Of a stretch of 64,000 nt of DNA, positions 52,001 to 64,000 are shown one piece after another. Numbering within the stretch: the first letter of the stretch is position 1; each line of letters starts with the position of its first letter. The stretch spans positions 22,759,501 to 22,823,500 of the forward strand of contig CM072892.1 of the NCBI GenBank assembly GCA_037013685.1, given 5' to 3'. The DNA is from Acridotheres tristis. Lineage: Eukaryota; Chordata; Aves; Passeriformes; Sturnidae. Both the position numbers and the translations under genes were made by a program. A model generated the notes under the pieces. It was not told where the DNA came from and did not search any database. It was given only the letters and a program-made list of their open reading frames with translations.

Positions 52001-52641
52001 ATCCTTATATGCTGAATTACAATACTCCCAAGAGAGTTCCAGGGCTTCAGTTCAGTCAGCTCACAGTTACCTACCTAGCTGCATGCTGCCAGAGACAGCA
52101 CGAACTTCATAGCACATTTTGCTTCCAAACCCAGCTCAACCATATTTCTCCAAATCCCAAGGTCTGCCCAGTGTTATATGGGTGGCAGCAACATGAATAA
52201 TAAGATGGCACAACCTGCTAAGCGGAATGATGTCCTAAGGGCACAAAATTATTCACCATGACAGCTGCATTTATATAAATAGATAAAGTATTTTTTCTTC
52301 TGGTAACAATAAATTTGTTTAGGTGACAGCAAGGTAACCCACAGGCAAAATTACTTAAGTCTTTTGAAAAGGATTCTCAAAGTGTTCCAATGATGATGAA
52401 ATCTCAAACTGGGAAAAACTGATTCTGGCTGGTAAGGTCATGCTCTTCTCTCTCATTTAAAAGCACACTACCTACAGACTATTTTTCTGCAGGAATCACA
52501 CTTTCTAATGTGACTTGCAACTTACAGTTCTATGATAATTTTTAACTGTTCAACTGCATTAGATGTGGGCTTTTTGGGGATAGGTTAATATATGTTTCAG
52601 TGTAATGTCACAACTCTACTTTTCCAATTCAATCCTTTCAG
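46041..52641. other. Gene-free AT-rich DNA
   Basis: About 6.6 kb with scattered short frames, homopolymer runs and no recognised exon or repeat family. A perfect 10-bp-stem inverted repeat at 48494-48517 is listed separately. Confidence 0.4.
48494..48517. repeat. Perfect 10-bp inverted repeat with 4-base loop
   Basis: TGCTTGTGCA, then TTTT, then TGCACAAGCA. It could form a hairpin in DNA or RNA, but it is short and stands alone in AT-rich DNA with no gene association. Confidence 0.9.
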
Positions 52642-52930
52642 AAAAGCCTCTATGGAAATCCTACTCAGTATCTCCATGGTTACCTAAATGGTTGCTCAGA
52701 GATTAAAAGACTTCTGAAAATAGTTAAAACAATGCCTTATGAAGAGATAAGAGCAGTGGTGTATTCTATGTATCAACAGATAGGCAAGGAAAAACTAATG
52801 GACAGGGTTAACAAAGATGACCGAAACAAAGTCCAAAAAATGCTAAACCCAACTTGCCTTGTGAAAAGTAAAACTAACTTGTACCAATACCAATTCTTCC
52901 CTTTGAAAGATTGGGAATTAATAATGCAAG
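52642..52930 (+). CDS. Unidentified exon-like open reading frame
   Basis: An open frame of 96 codons plus one base, bounded by a plausible acceptor (CCTTTCAG ending at 52641) and a plausible donor (CAAG then GTAAATT at 52931). Its composition looks like a folded, charged, helical protein rather than chance: it contains SEIKRLLKIVKTMPYEEIR, then YQQIGKEKLMDRVNKDDRN, then FFPLKDWELIMQ. I do not recognise the family. Possible readings are an internal exon of an unannotated plus-strand gene, an exon of a pseudogene, or a captured coding fragment. No partner exon could be assigned with confidence on either side. Confidence 0.35.
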
Positions 52931-55640
52931 GTAAATTATTCATCTTTATTGATGTAAACATTCAAGGAAACAGAAAAACAAATTTCTAGAACTGATCTAA
53001 TACTCCACCTATTATTTCACTCTTTCTTACCATAGTCAGACCATCACGCTTAATGAGTAATCCTACAGTAAAGCACAAGGTGACTGAAGATGACAACTGT
53101 GCTCTATTCAAATAGCACAGCATGTTGCACATTCCCTTGCAAAAAGCACATGTACTTCTCTCATGAGGTAAGTAGCTTCAATACTAAAAAGTAAACTGAC
53201 TTGAAAAAAACTGAAGCGTCACAAGAAACTGTAACTCACAGAAAATACTATTTTAACAGTTAACTTCACTGAGAAGGTAGCAACTCCATTCTGCAGCAGC
53301 TGATGTTTTTTCAGAGATTAATTTTTCAATGTGATGCACAGAGACAGCTCAACAGAATTAGCACAATTGCATGCATGGTCAAAGATGGATCATTACAATG
53401 ACAGTGCTTCCTATTTAGTTGAAAGTTGGTATTCATTCTGCTTAGTGCTGTGAAAGGTTCTACTGACAATATCAGTGAGCAAAAGTGGAAGAAGCAAATC
53501 AGGATCAAGACAATGTATTCTGTACTGAAGGACTTCCCAGACAAAAGCAAAATCACTAATCACCAACCTCTGGTTAGGAGCCAAGTAAGAGACTAGCTAG
53601 CTCTTCTCAGTTTTGCCAGCAGCAACGATGAATTTTTCCTTTTTGCTTGATTTCTTCAGTCACTGAATGTCTAGAGTATGTAGAATCTGCTATACGTTGT
53701 AGTTCTGGTATAAGTCATTTTCTTTTAGAGCCACTTCCCATCAAAAAATTGAAGACTGATCTGCTAAACATTCAAACCAACTGAAACAAATGGTAAAGAT
53801 TATGGATGTACTGATATTTCTGTACTAAAGAAGGGGAAAATTTCTGAACTTCAAGAAAACACCAAAACCCAAGCCATTCAGCCTTTCCTGGTCAGTCTGA
53901 CAAGTCTACAATAGTATGTTTTCATAACAGAATTTTGCTTTAAACTTCAAGATTGATATATTTTCTGTCTGTTCTCATCAAAGTATAAAATTATGTATAT
54001 TCTCTGCTCATTTTTCTTTAGTCCTATGTGCACCACAGAATAAACAGCATGACAATCTCTCAGTATTATCTGCTAAGATAATTTCAAAATTCATAAAACC
54101 AGTAAACAAGATAACTTCTCTCAGACATTATCTATTTGAATGCTCCAGCAGTACTTTTTAGTCTGGAAAGAAAAAATGTTAGAAAAGGATCTGGTACAGT
54201 TGTATTAGCAAAAATACAGACAAAGTCACCGTCACTTCTTAAGAGCCAAGAAACAGCATCAACTCATGGTGCACCACAAGAACAGTTTTGTTATGGAAAA
54301 CAAAGTATAGATTGAAACCCATTTTACACATACCTGAGAGTAACTTCTCCAAAGTGAAGCTCACCTGATTTCTGCAGCAATACACAGTACTCATTTCTTG
54401 TTAACTATTAGTTTCCCTTTGTCAACAATTCTCCATCACAGTTCAAAGAGTACTTACTTAGCAACATTTTGAGAAGTATATATGCTATGCAAAGTACATG
54501 TACACAGAAAACGTGCATTTAGTATCTTCTATTTTAAAAATGCTGCTTTCAGTGAGCTGAATTTTCTTGTATTAAACATATTCAGAGCATAATACAAGTT
54601 CAGCTTGTTTACTGAAGAACTTTTAATCATGCACCACGGAGAAGGCTGAAAAGCAGCCAATAAACCAAAACATTAGAATGGCAAACAAACCCATCTATTA
54701 CAACCATGCTCTCCTTTAACAACCTGAACTACCACCACACCAGAACAAGCTGATTTACCAACCTAGACGCAAAACACAATGTAATCACTCAACAGAGAAG
54801 GAAAATTCAGGACTTCATTTTCTTCCCGCAGAAAGATCAGGAGAAAAATTCAATCCACCATTAAAAAAGGAATTATTTTCAGATTTAAACCTCTTTCCTG
54901 GTTACAATATTGTTAATGCAAAGCATTTGCTTTGAAACCTGGGAGGACAAAAGAAAGTTTTCATCAGCAAACCTGATGTTCTGCAGCAGTGATATCCCAG
55001 AATCTATGAAGAATCTGTACCACTTTTAATAGTGTGGACTGTTATTCACTCTTATTTTTTTTTTTTTTAATCAAGCTTAACACATTTATCAAAGGAAAAG
55101 AAGGGTATAATTTCTGGTCTTTGTCACTTGTTTTAACGATGCATCTCTAGGACACAGTAGACTTATGAATAGAATGAAATACCCTGATAGGGATCAGTGT
55201 TGACTAAAAGGCATAATAAGACGAAAACCAATTTTCTAGGCTGCCCCTCAGAGAACTCTGTAGTACCTGCTTTCATATTGAGCATTAAAGACAAGTTTTT
55301 CATACACTCCTACCTTGAACATTACAGAACCACCCAACAGAATTCATATTCACATAGTAACGAAAATTTGACATTATTGAGAAACTAGGATCCAAACATA
55401 ATGATATTCCTACTTTCCAGGAACATGAACTTCTGAAGGCCAGCAAGACCTGGGGTCTTAATGGATCTGTCTATGAGGAGAAGAGCAGGTGAAAAACTTA
55501 GAAGACAGGACACATTCCAGAATATGAGCACAGTACATCCTCCAGGTAAGGATGGTGCTGAGCACTAACATATGAACACAGACCACATTTAAAACGTCAA
55601 ACAAAAACCATACTACAGGGTCCACCAAGAACACTGAGTT
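52931..55640. other. Gene-free DNA downstream of YLPM1
   Basis: AT-rich sequence with no exon, RNA gene or repeat family that I can support. Confidence 0.4.
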
Positions 55641-55650
55641 TATAGTGAAA

Positions 55651-55656
55651 TTTATT
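55651..55656 (-). terminator. YLPM1: Candidate YLPM1 polyadenylation signal
   Basis: TTTATT on the plus strand is AATAAA on the gene strand, about 770 bp after the YLPM1 stop codon. The intervening 55657-56427 would be 3' UTR. Assigned by position. Confidence 0.45.
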
Positions 55657-56427
55657 GTTCCACTTCCTAATACAATAAGCTACAAGGTACATACAGTATA
55701 AAACGAGAACATCCACAGAGTAAAGGTGATAAACATTCTGTGATGGTACAGTGGAGGTAACATCTGCCTAATCCTTCCACTTTATCCCACAAAGAGCAGC
55801 TAAAACTACTGACCCTCCCCCTCCCTCCCCTCCAAAAATATTAAAAGTAAACTGTCTCTCTCACTTAGGAGCAGTGGGATTCAATGAGTTTTTTGAGGGC
55901 ACTGGTTATCTGCCAGTGTCTCAAGAAAATTGCTGAAACTAAAGTAACAAAGAAAAACTGTGAAGGTGGGAGTGACATGGCCCATGCAAGATGCTCATGA
56001 CACCTTGGTTCACTTCTCCTCAGAGCAAATGGCCTGTAAAGAAAGGAAAAATTTGTTATGTCATGCAAACCAGCAATTAACATGGTTAGAATTAAGATAT
56101 AATAAGCCACATCTGAACTCAACAGGACTAGTAGGCACACAGCTAAACTACTCATTGAAACCACAAGCTTCCTTGTAATAAGGATGGGAGATTTGATAGC
56201 TGATAATCATTCCCCCTTTCTTGTCAGGTGCTGTACAGAAGGGTACATGTTGACATAGGCACAGCTGACACCTATTACACAAAGTTTCAGATCAAATAGC
56301 CTTGTCTGAGAGAACTCTAACAAGGGGGTGAACTGCAGCCTCAACTCTTGAAAAACATCAAGGCTATAAACACACAGGAAGACTGAATATTTACCTTAAA
56401 GGCACAAAAATCCACTTAACCACTTTT

Positions 56428-59400
56428 TCATATATACTTGGTGCGGTTGAGGGCTCTCTCAGCAAGGTGACCACTTTCATCTGTTATCTTCTCCCAGTCA
56501 GTTTGTCCAACAACAAAACCGATGGCCCTTTTCCTGTCAGCATCTTTTTTTTCTTCTAGATCTGCCCATCGCACCTATGGAGAACATCCTATCAGTACAA
56601 GAATCTTCCAGGAAATCCTGATATGAGTCAAGGCTTTCCACTGCAAGTAAGTATACAAGAATACTAATTTCTACTAATTTTCCTTAGAACAGGTAAGTAT
56701 TTTTTTCTGATAGGTAAAGAGGGAAATTATTTTTAATTGAATCTACCAGGTGTTCTATGGAGTAGAAGAAAGGAATAGATGATAAGCTTTTTCCATTTCA
56801 GTGGTATAGTTCTGAGAGTTGAAGTGTAACTACGACAATTATGTCTCTGTTCAAAGCAACACTTTCTGTAGGAAGAATTATCCAAGACTCATTTACTGTT
56901 TTAATTTTCTGGGAAATCTGTCTTTCATTTGCACAATGGAAACATCTAGAAGGTGACCATGAAACTACAGAAAGACAGTGTTAAAGAGCAAGACAGCAAT
57001 TAATAAATGACTGAAGGAATGAAGGAAGTTTTATTTTCTATCTTCTATGTGATATTTCTATTTAAATTTTCCCACTATTTCTTTACACTAAGTAACATTT
57101 TCATACATATATTATTTCCCCATCTTTACATCTCTATATCTGCACTGCATCTCTTCATGGTAATGCAGATCCCTTGCATTTATCCTGCTCAAACATACAA
57201 AGTGACACTCCCAAAGCAAGACACGATAGGAGAGAGAGCAAAAGAAAGGAGGTAGCAACAGAAGGACAACAACAGAAAGCAACAGAAAGGAGGTAGGGAG
57301 AGATGCAATGAGGAAAGGCTACAGTCCAGAAACTCATCTGAAACACACCATTGCAGGACAAGAAAAAACAGTAAGTGAAAGAGTTCTTCTTTGCCATACT
57401 CATTAGTCTCATTCAGGCCCGTGTGTTACTGGGGAACGTAGCTTTATCAATTTTCTCCTAGCACCTCCCTACCCAGAGTGTACCTGCATTTCCCCTGACA
57501 TTTCCACTGATAAGCAATGTCAGTTTTCTTCCACCATCATCTCCTCTGCCAATGCCTTAAGTGTCTCCGTTTCTCACAGACGCACCGTACAGTACTATCA
57601 GTTTTCTATTTGACATTACAGAGCAAAAGAATACCCAAACACCAACAGTTAATTCAAATTACTTCTAATAGCAAAAGGTGGTCATTCTATTTTGGAAAGG
57701 GGAAAAAAAAAAGCATTGCCTCTTTCTATTACCTCTTTTTTGTCTCCGTCTATGATTTTCCCCCTTTTTTCACAACTGAATTTAAACATGCAGCATTTTG
57801 TATTCAGCCCATGTCACACATAGTTAATCTGTATTATCTACAATTCTTTGCTCAGTTATAACTAATATGTTTACCTCTGGAAGACACTACTTGCAAGCAT
57901 AATGTCTTACAGAATCTAATGGAACAGCAAAATAAAAAGTGAGTCAATGAAATTCCCATATTCATAGACACTGGATGACTTGATATCAACACTTTCACAC
58001 AGACCATTTAAGTGTTATATACACACAGTAAGTCATTTGAAAATTTATTACCCTTTTCTTTCCAGGTTCAGAAGCACGTGTATCATAGTCATCTGGAAGC
58101 TGCAGATAATCTTCTATTCTGCTGGCAATTGCTTCCCAGTCACGTTTTCTTTTAGTGCCAGTCCGCAAACCATCCAGCTTGTCTGAGAACAAACACAGAG
58201 CCTCAGCGTTAAGGGAGATTATTTTTTCTATTATTCACACAAACAAGACGAGAGTGGAAAACTTTTCAAAAGAACGAGCAGCAGATTTTGTACATCCAGC
58301 TTGTTCTTGACAGGTGTAATGATGAGAGTTGAAATAAACTAGAGAAGACTCAACACAGTTTTCAAGTTTTATTGATCTTTCATGTTAACTGTGTAGCAAT
58401 AACACTCAGTGTTGTTTTCTATATGAGGGAGAAAAAGTTTGCTCTTCCGGATCTGTATGGAATCTGTCCTTACAGGTACAATACAGCCAACAACAGCTAG
58501 GAACCACAGATCCATCCTTCTGTATTTGAACACAATACTAAAGCTGTAGCATTTTTCCCAAATTTGGGGATCAACACTGTGTCAAACATGGCATACATGC
58601 AGCATCAGGGAACAAGTGGCAATTATATAATTTAATGCATCAAAGACAAGTTTCTGCTAAACAAAACGCTCCTTGGAAAGCCTGATCTTCCCCTTTCTTT
58701 TCCTCTCCCCATAAGGCAAACCACTTAAAAAGTCTTCCAGGACTGGGAGAAAAATATCTCAGACTCTTTTCTTTCATGGTGTAAGAGGTCAGTCATGAAT
58801 ATTTGAGCAGTACATTTGTCCAACAGTCCTCATTTTCTTCTTTTTCTTATTGAACCGATACAACATGAGGAGAAACAATTCCGTTCCTAGTTTCTAAAAT
58901 TTTGTTCCTCTTTAGGCACTTATTCTCAGTAAATAAAACAACACCTTCTTGAAATTATGTGGCAAACTGTCTTTGGAAAGGAGATGAAACATTCACTGTA
59001 AGATTATGAACAACCAAGCATGAAAAGGAAAACCGGCTCTACAAGTCAAAGGAAATTCTGTTACTTCTGTCGATGCAAACTACCAATTTATAAGCCAACA
59101 ATTCAAGTATATGTAGAAGGAACACTAAGCTTGGCAATAACAGCCATTAAACCATTACCAGTGATGTTAGAAATACTGCTTCAGAAGTCACTGTTGTAAT
59201 CAAATTCACCCACAAAATGCCTCAGAAAAAGACCAAATACAAGGCAGCATTCTTTTCTGGATAGCAGAAGATAATGTTCAAAAGTATGTACTTAAAGAAG
59301 CTCAGTTCAGAGATGAGTTTTTTTACTTAATATGGGAGAGAGAAGAGTAACAATGGAGATAATGTGAGGCAGTGGTACTGTAGACATGCTAGCATAATTT

Positions 59401-62400
59401 AAAGTCCACAAACTAATGAAGTTATTTCTCCCTCATGCAGCTCAAAAGCTTTTAAAGACTCCACCTTTGCCCCATTTCCCTGGAACAGATACAGAACTTC
59501 TTCTCATAAAACATTATAAACCCCCTGCTTCTTCTTAAAATAGCCAACATTTAAGAAAAATGTTCAGAATACTTTTATCTAGTACATGATTTAGTTAAGG
59601 TTCTTCTTTTGCTGTAAGTTAAATCTGCCAAATTTGATGCTCAATCTCCAGAGAAAGGCGACACTCTCTCTACAAGACAAAATTGATTTATACAATATTC
59701 CTCTGTTACTCCGGCTACGTTCAATCAGTGTAGATCATTTGTTGCATTAAGCATTTCCAGAAAAATAACAGTGAGAAGGAGATCAACAAATTCACTGAGG
59801 AGCATTTAGGAACATGAAGTAAAAACTGAGGAGCCCTCTGATGGCAAACACCTGTAGACAGACATATTCCTGTCGGAGGGAGGCTGTGATGCAAGCTCAC
59901 CTCGTGACTGATGTGAAAGTAAGTTAAGTCTCCCACTCCTGCTGCACACCAAACAACTGAAAACATTGCCAAGAAACGTGTAATGCTCAAACATCAGCAG
60001 AGGAGCTCAGAAGCTGTTCTGAATATGCAGTTCCCCTCTGTCCTTTTTCGTTACTGCTACACAGAATTTATTTTAAAAACTTATGTCCTTCCATGTTTGA
60101 AGCTGGATTGCTTTTTCCAGAGGGGTCTGCTTCCATCCATACTATAGTGTTCAAGGTACATGTGTCATGCAGCAGACACTACACAAAAGTCAAAAACCTG
60201 CCACAAAGGATTATTTCAGAATATTCTTTTACGAAAATGATACAAGGTGTCATTTTGTAACACTGGTGCTTGTGATTATTTATGGATGATTATTTAGTGT
60301 TAAACTACTGAATATCATTTTATAATTTCAAATTTAAAAACAACAAAGCAGCAGCATTTCTGAAAACCCATAAAACTTAAAAACTCACCTTTAGAATTTT
60401 TAAAGTAACATCTGAAAGTAACTAGTGTAATTAGCTCCTTCAAAACCTAAACAAATCAATCAGTTAAATTTTGCCCTTCTTATACAAAAGTCACAAAGTT
60501 TTATGTAGAATCCCGTTTGCATTCTAGAGCAAATTTTACAATGGTATCAAAGTTTCAGCTACACCAAGAGCTCATTTCTCCATTTCTGAAAGTTTGTAGA
60601 ACTTGCCACTAAGCCACACCTTGAAATACAGCATTGCACTAAGCACTACAGTCAAATTTTAAAAATGAGAGTCCATTACTTTAAATTTCAATATAAGAAC
60701 CTGTGTGCATTGTGTCTGAGACGACCCATGAATAGACTTTCAGAATAAAACTGTGGCTGTGCACAGCACGTAAGGAAATGATAAATCACACACGTACTCA
60801 AGAGGAATGTAAGAATAAAGTAAATCTATGCTAAAGCGAGAGCTTTGGGGCATATGTTGGATGACTGTCACAAGTCAGTGTTTGCCGCTAAAGAACTTAA
60901 ACTTTTCAGATATTTTCTGAGGTTTATTATAACCAGTAAGATCTTATTATGCTCTACTGTAACAACATATACTCAGAAAGAAAACAAAAAAGCAAAACAA
61001 GACTCAGAGCATCATTTTTGGAGTCTGCACTTACATCATTGGGCAAATATGTGCCGTCTGGGACTAAGGCAATAAACCTAATGGGCAGGCCAGCTCCCAC
61101 GAAATAACTCAGTTTTGGAGTAACTAATGCATACCACAGTTTACATACCTTTCCAGAAATAATTATAATTGGTCATCTACAATAAAGTCTTATTGTGAAC
61201 TAAAAACAGCAATTCTTACTCACAGACTGCAAGTGCTTCTAATGTACACCTTAAGCTAAAAGTTGACCGCCCTGGCAGAGTATTTTTCCAAACAAACTGC
61301 ATTTGTTACACAGGAATGCCTGGCTTTTTTAAAACCTAAGTTCTGTCAGAATTTACTTTTAAACTATAGTCCTACATTTATATAAAACTGAATCTAGAGG
61401 GTAGTTATAAAAGTAAAATTGTGAATACAGATTTAATAGAGAGCCCTCCTCATCACCTGGATCTGTGTCTTGCATCATGCTAACATCCAGTTTGTTAATG
61501 AAGTTTGACTGTTAAAGGATTATTTCAACAGCCTTGCAAGTAACTTACTTCAGCATAGAAGTGACTCTGCTGCTTGCTCCCCATTTTAAATTGGAGACCA
61601 TATAAAAATCATGTGTTTTACATTACAGAGTTTTCATTATGGAAGGAAACGCAACACTGTTCTTAGCACAAACTTAAGAAATAATTTTACATTATTAAAT
61701 AAATCATTGCTTGTAACAAAAATGTAGCTCAATCCTTGCTTAATTGTCTAACTGCCTAGCTGTTTGGTATGCCAAAAATCATTGAGTGCAAGGTGCTTCT
61801 GCTTGTACTGCAGGTGCCACATCATCAATATCATCCACAACTATTTATAGGACTTAAAAGAGAGCACAGCAGCAGAAAAGAGGGTGTAGCTAAGCCCTTA
61901 ACAGCAAAAGGTGAAAAGCTGCTTTATGTAAGCCAGACTTTCTAATGCTATTTCTGTGGTGCATTCGTGATTTTGGTTATTGGAAAGTTATGATGGACAG
62001 GGTTCTACCACATGTGAAGAAGCAAACCTCAAAATATTAAGACATGCTGTGTCCCATTTAAGTGTTTGTGACTTCTCACAGACACGATATAAAAATGGCA
62101 ATTCTGAGTTGACTAGATAAAATCGTCATTTAGAACTTTTACTGTTCAGTAAAAAAAAAAACCACAACAAAACTGATCATAATGACCAGAAACAGCTTTC
62201 CATGAATAATCCTTTCACCATAGATGTGGTGCATGCATTTCTGCCTGAAAGTTGCTTTTGACTTTGACACAATCCTAATACCAGCACTAATAAGAACAAA
62301 AAAGTACAGAAAAATCATGCCCTTGTGCTCCTGGAAAGTCCATTTTACATACTACTAAGAAGAATGCTATTGCTCTCCTGGAACTGCAAAGCATCATGAA

Positions 62401-63017
62401 CTTTTAACTTTTCGGTGCCCTAAGATGCTGAAAAGATACACTGACATCTAATCATTCAGAACTAATTTCAAAGCATGCCACTTTTTTGTCCTCACAGATA
62501 TCAATTTTGAAAAGTGAGAAACATCTTCAATGCAGTTCAGCTATGAGAAATGTCTGCAAGAATGCAAGAAGTTACTGATGACACTTAGGAAAAAAGGTAT
62601 GCAATATGAAAAGAGAGTACAGTGCGATGTAAGTTGACTCTTTGCTTATATAAAAATAATAAACACAGAAAGATGAAGAATATAAATACTGTTTTTTTAA
62701 AAATTGAAGACAGAGTACTTTCTTTGAATGGATGGAACAACAATTAATGAGTGTATAAAACAGTGATGATTAGAAAGTAGTAAAGTCTCGTGCCTCTGTC
62801 AGAAGATAAATTCCTTTTCTGTATAGACGCTTTTGCAGTTTCAGACACATATGAAATAAACGCATTTATTGGTCTTTGCAAGGAGGCACAGTAAAAACAA
62901 AAATTCAGGTCTTGCAAACATCATTAGATACCAACTATAAGAAACAGGAAAAAATAAATACCCACCTAGCTTTGCCTCAGAAGTGTCCATCTCCCATTTG
63001 CTTTTCGGAATGTAACC
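56428..63017 (-). CDS. YLPM1: YLP motif-containing protein 1, last three coding exons (partial)
   Basis: Three exons in coding order: 63017-62966, 58182-58052 and 56574-56428. They encode GYIPKSKWEMDTSEAKL, then DKLDGLRTGTKRKRDWEAI through to EPGKKR, then VRWADLEEKK through to ERALNRTKYI and stop. The joins are in phase, with GT-AG sites. This is the nearly invariant C-terminus of YLPM1 (ZAP3), a large nuclear protein that binds protein phosphatase 1 and RNA-related partners. The PP1-docking motif RVRW is formed across the last junction, with R from one exon and VRW from the next. The rest of the protein, including the YLP repeats and P-loop region, lies beyond position 64000. The 4.8-kb intron 58183-62965 and the sequence 63018-64000 (also intron) hold nothing else I recognise. 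An internal AATAAA on the gene strand at about 58365 is probably unused. Confidence 0.95.
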
Positions 63018-64000
63018 CTAAATCATACACAGAAAGAAGCTCGGAGGATTAGAGAGAGACACACATGCATATCACTTTTGAACTGGAAACAGCATTACAA
63101 CGGGAGTTTAAGGTATTTCTTTTTGTAAGGCACAGTTTTCACTATCAGATGGAGACCAATTACTCGGTATTTCAGAACTTCTGCATCCACTTCCCATTCA
63201 GTGATTTCAGTAGCCCTTGCAAATCATTACAAGAGTGCTGCCCTCTGCAAACACAGAACTCCAGAATGAGTCTAACAGATAGCAAAGGCACTGTGTGCAG
63301 TTACTGTATTGTATTATCCCAGGTGGCAAAGTCACTGCAACACAACTTTCAGGCATAAAGAATATTCAAAGCTTTACAACATAAATGAAAAGGTTACCGT
63401 AAGCTTTTATGAACACATTCCCAGATTTAGTACACACAAACTTCACTTACTTCTTTTGAAGGGACATACCAAATAAATGTATGAGTGGTTAGTCCACAAT
63501 TAAACAATTTTTTCCTTTAAATACGAGAATCTGTTAAGTCACTAGGATTTAAGTATTACTTCTCATTTTAAAATAGTACTCTTAGCACAATGATTCTCAT
63601 AAAACGATTTTTCCCTACAAATAATGTCACCATGTGTAATGATCTTTAGCCAGTTTACTCTTTGTAAATGAGCATAATGAAAATAAATTTGGCAAAAAGG
63701 TATTTATTTTAGTTAGCCTCTTGTTATCTGTTCTTTTTATATTCTTTGACAAGTAAATTGTTACTAAGCAACCCTCATTTCAGCCATTCAGATTTGGTAT
63801 AAAAGTACTTATGTTCCTCTGCAACGACATAAAAAGGTTCAAGGTAGTGAATGGAAGCCCTGGGAGAATTTAATTAATTTTTAGAATTTTTTTAATAGAG
63901 AGGGAAAAGAACTACTCTAGAAGATTTCAAGAAGAAAAGCAACAATCCACAAACCAGTTTTATTACACTAACTTCCTTCCTGATTTATTTATAGGTTGCT

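Noticed and set aside
52642..52930. Assignment of the exon-like frame to the TASOR/TEX15 group
   Set aside because: I considered it from general composition but could align no specific motif, so no family is claimed.
55865..56164. Minus-strand 99-codon frame with hydrophobic stretches after the YLPM1 stop
   Set aside because: It lies in the expected YLPM1 3' UTR, has no family resemblance and ends without splice context.

Overview
This window looks like nuclear DNA from a bird. The genes are split by spliceosomal introns, promoters are CpG-rich, gene spacing is compact, and the one clearly recognisable interspersed repeat family is CR1, the main avian/reptilian LINE, with its ATTCTATG-type 3' end. 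The gene order RPS6KL1 - DLST - PROX2 - YLPM1 matches the conserved block on human 14q24.3. I cannot name the species from the sequence.

Layout. Positions 1-3950 hold no gene I can support. RPS6KL1 (plus strand, coding 4370-11704, ten coding exons, 641 residues) starts in a CpG island that also carries a 26-unit GAT repeat. DLST (minus strand, coding 30545 down to 15375, fifteen exons, 460 residues) is convergent with it, and its promoter is a second CpG island at about 30.0-30.73 kb. PROX2 (plus strand, coding 34726-37779, four coding exons, 664 residues) is divergent from DLST. Its probable non-coding first exon is at about 32.35-32.65 kb. From 37.8 to 55.6 kb the DNA is mostly AT-rich and gene-poor, with two CR1 pieces, low-complexity DNA and a few unassigned open reading frames. 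The last three coding exons of YLPM1 (minus strand, 63017 down to 56428) close the window, and the rest of that gene lies beyond position 64000.

The exon chains were built by hand from splice sites, reading phase and remembered protein families. All reading frames close without a leftover base. The genes do not form a pathway: DLST is the E2 core of the mitochondrial 2-oxoglutarate dehydrogenase complex, RPS6KL1 is an MIT-domain pseudokinase, PROX2 is a prospero-type homeodomain transcription factor, and YLPM1 is a nuclear PP1-binding protein. Their neighbourhood is inherited synteny.

The most notable structure is the first coding intron of PROX2. It does not start with GT. It has a full-match U12-type (minor spliceosome) 5' splice site ATATCCTTT and branch site TTCCTTGAC, and it ends in AG. 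A GT-AG-only gene finder would read into a stop codon there and call a truncated protein. A second item is an exon-like, protein-looking open frame at 52642-52930 that I could not assign to a family.
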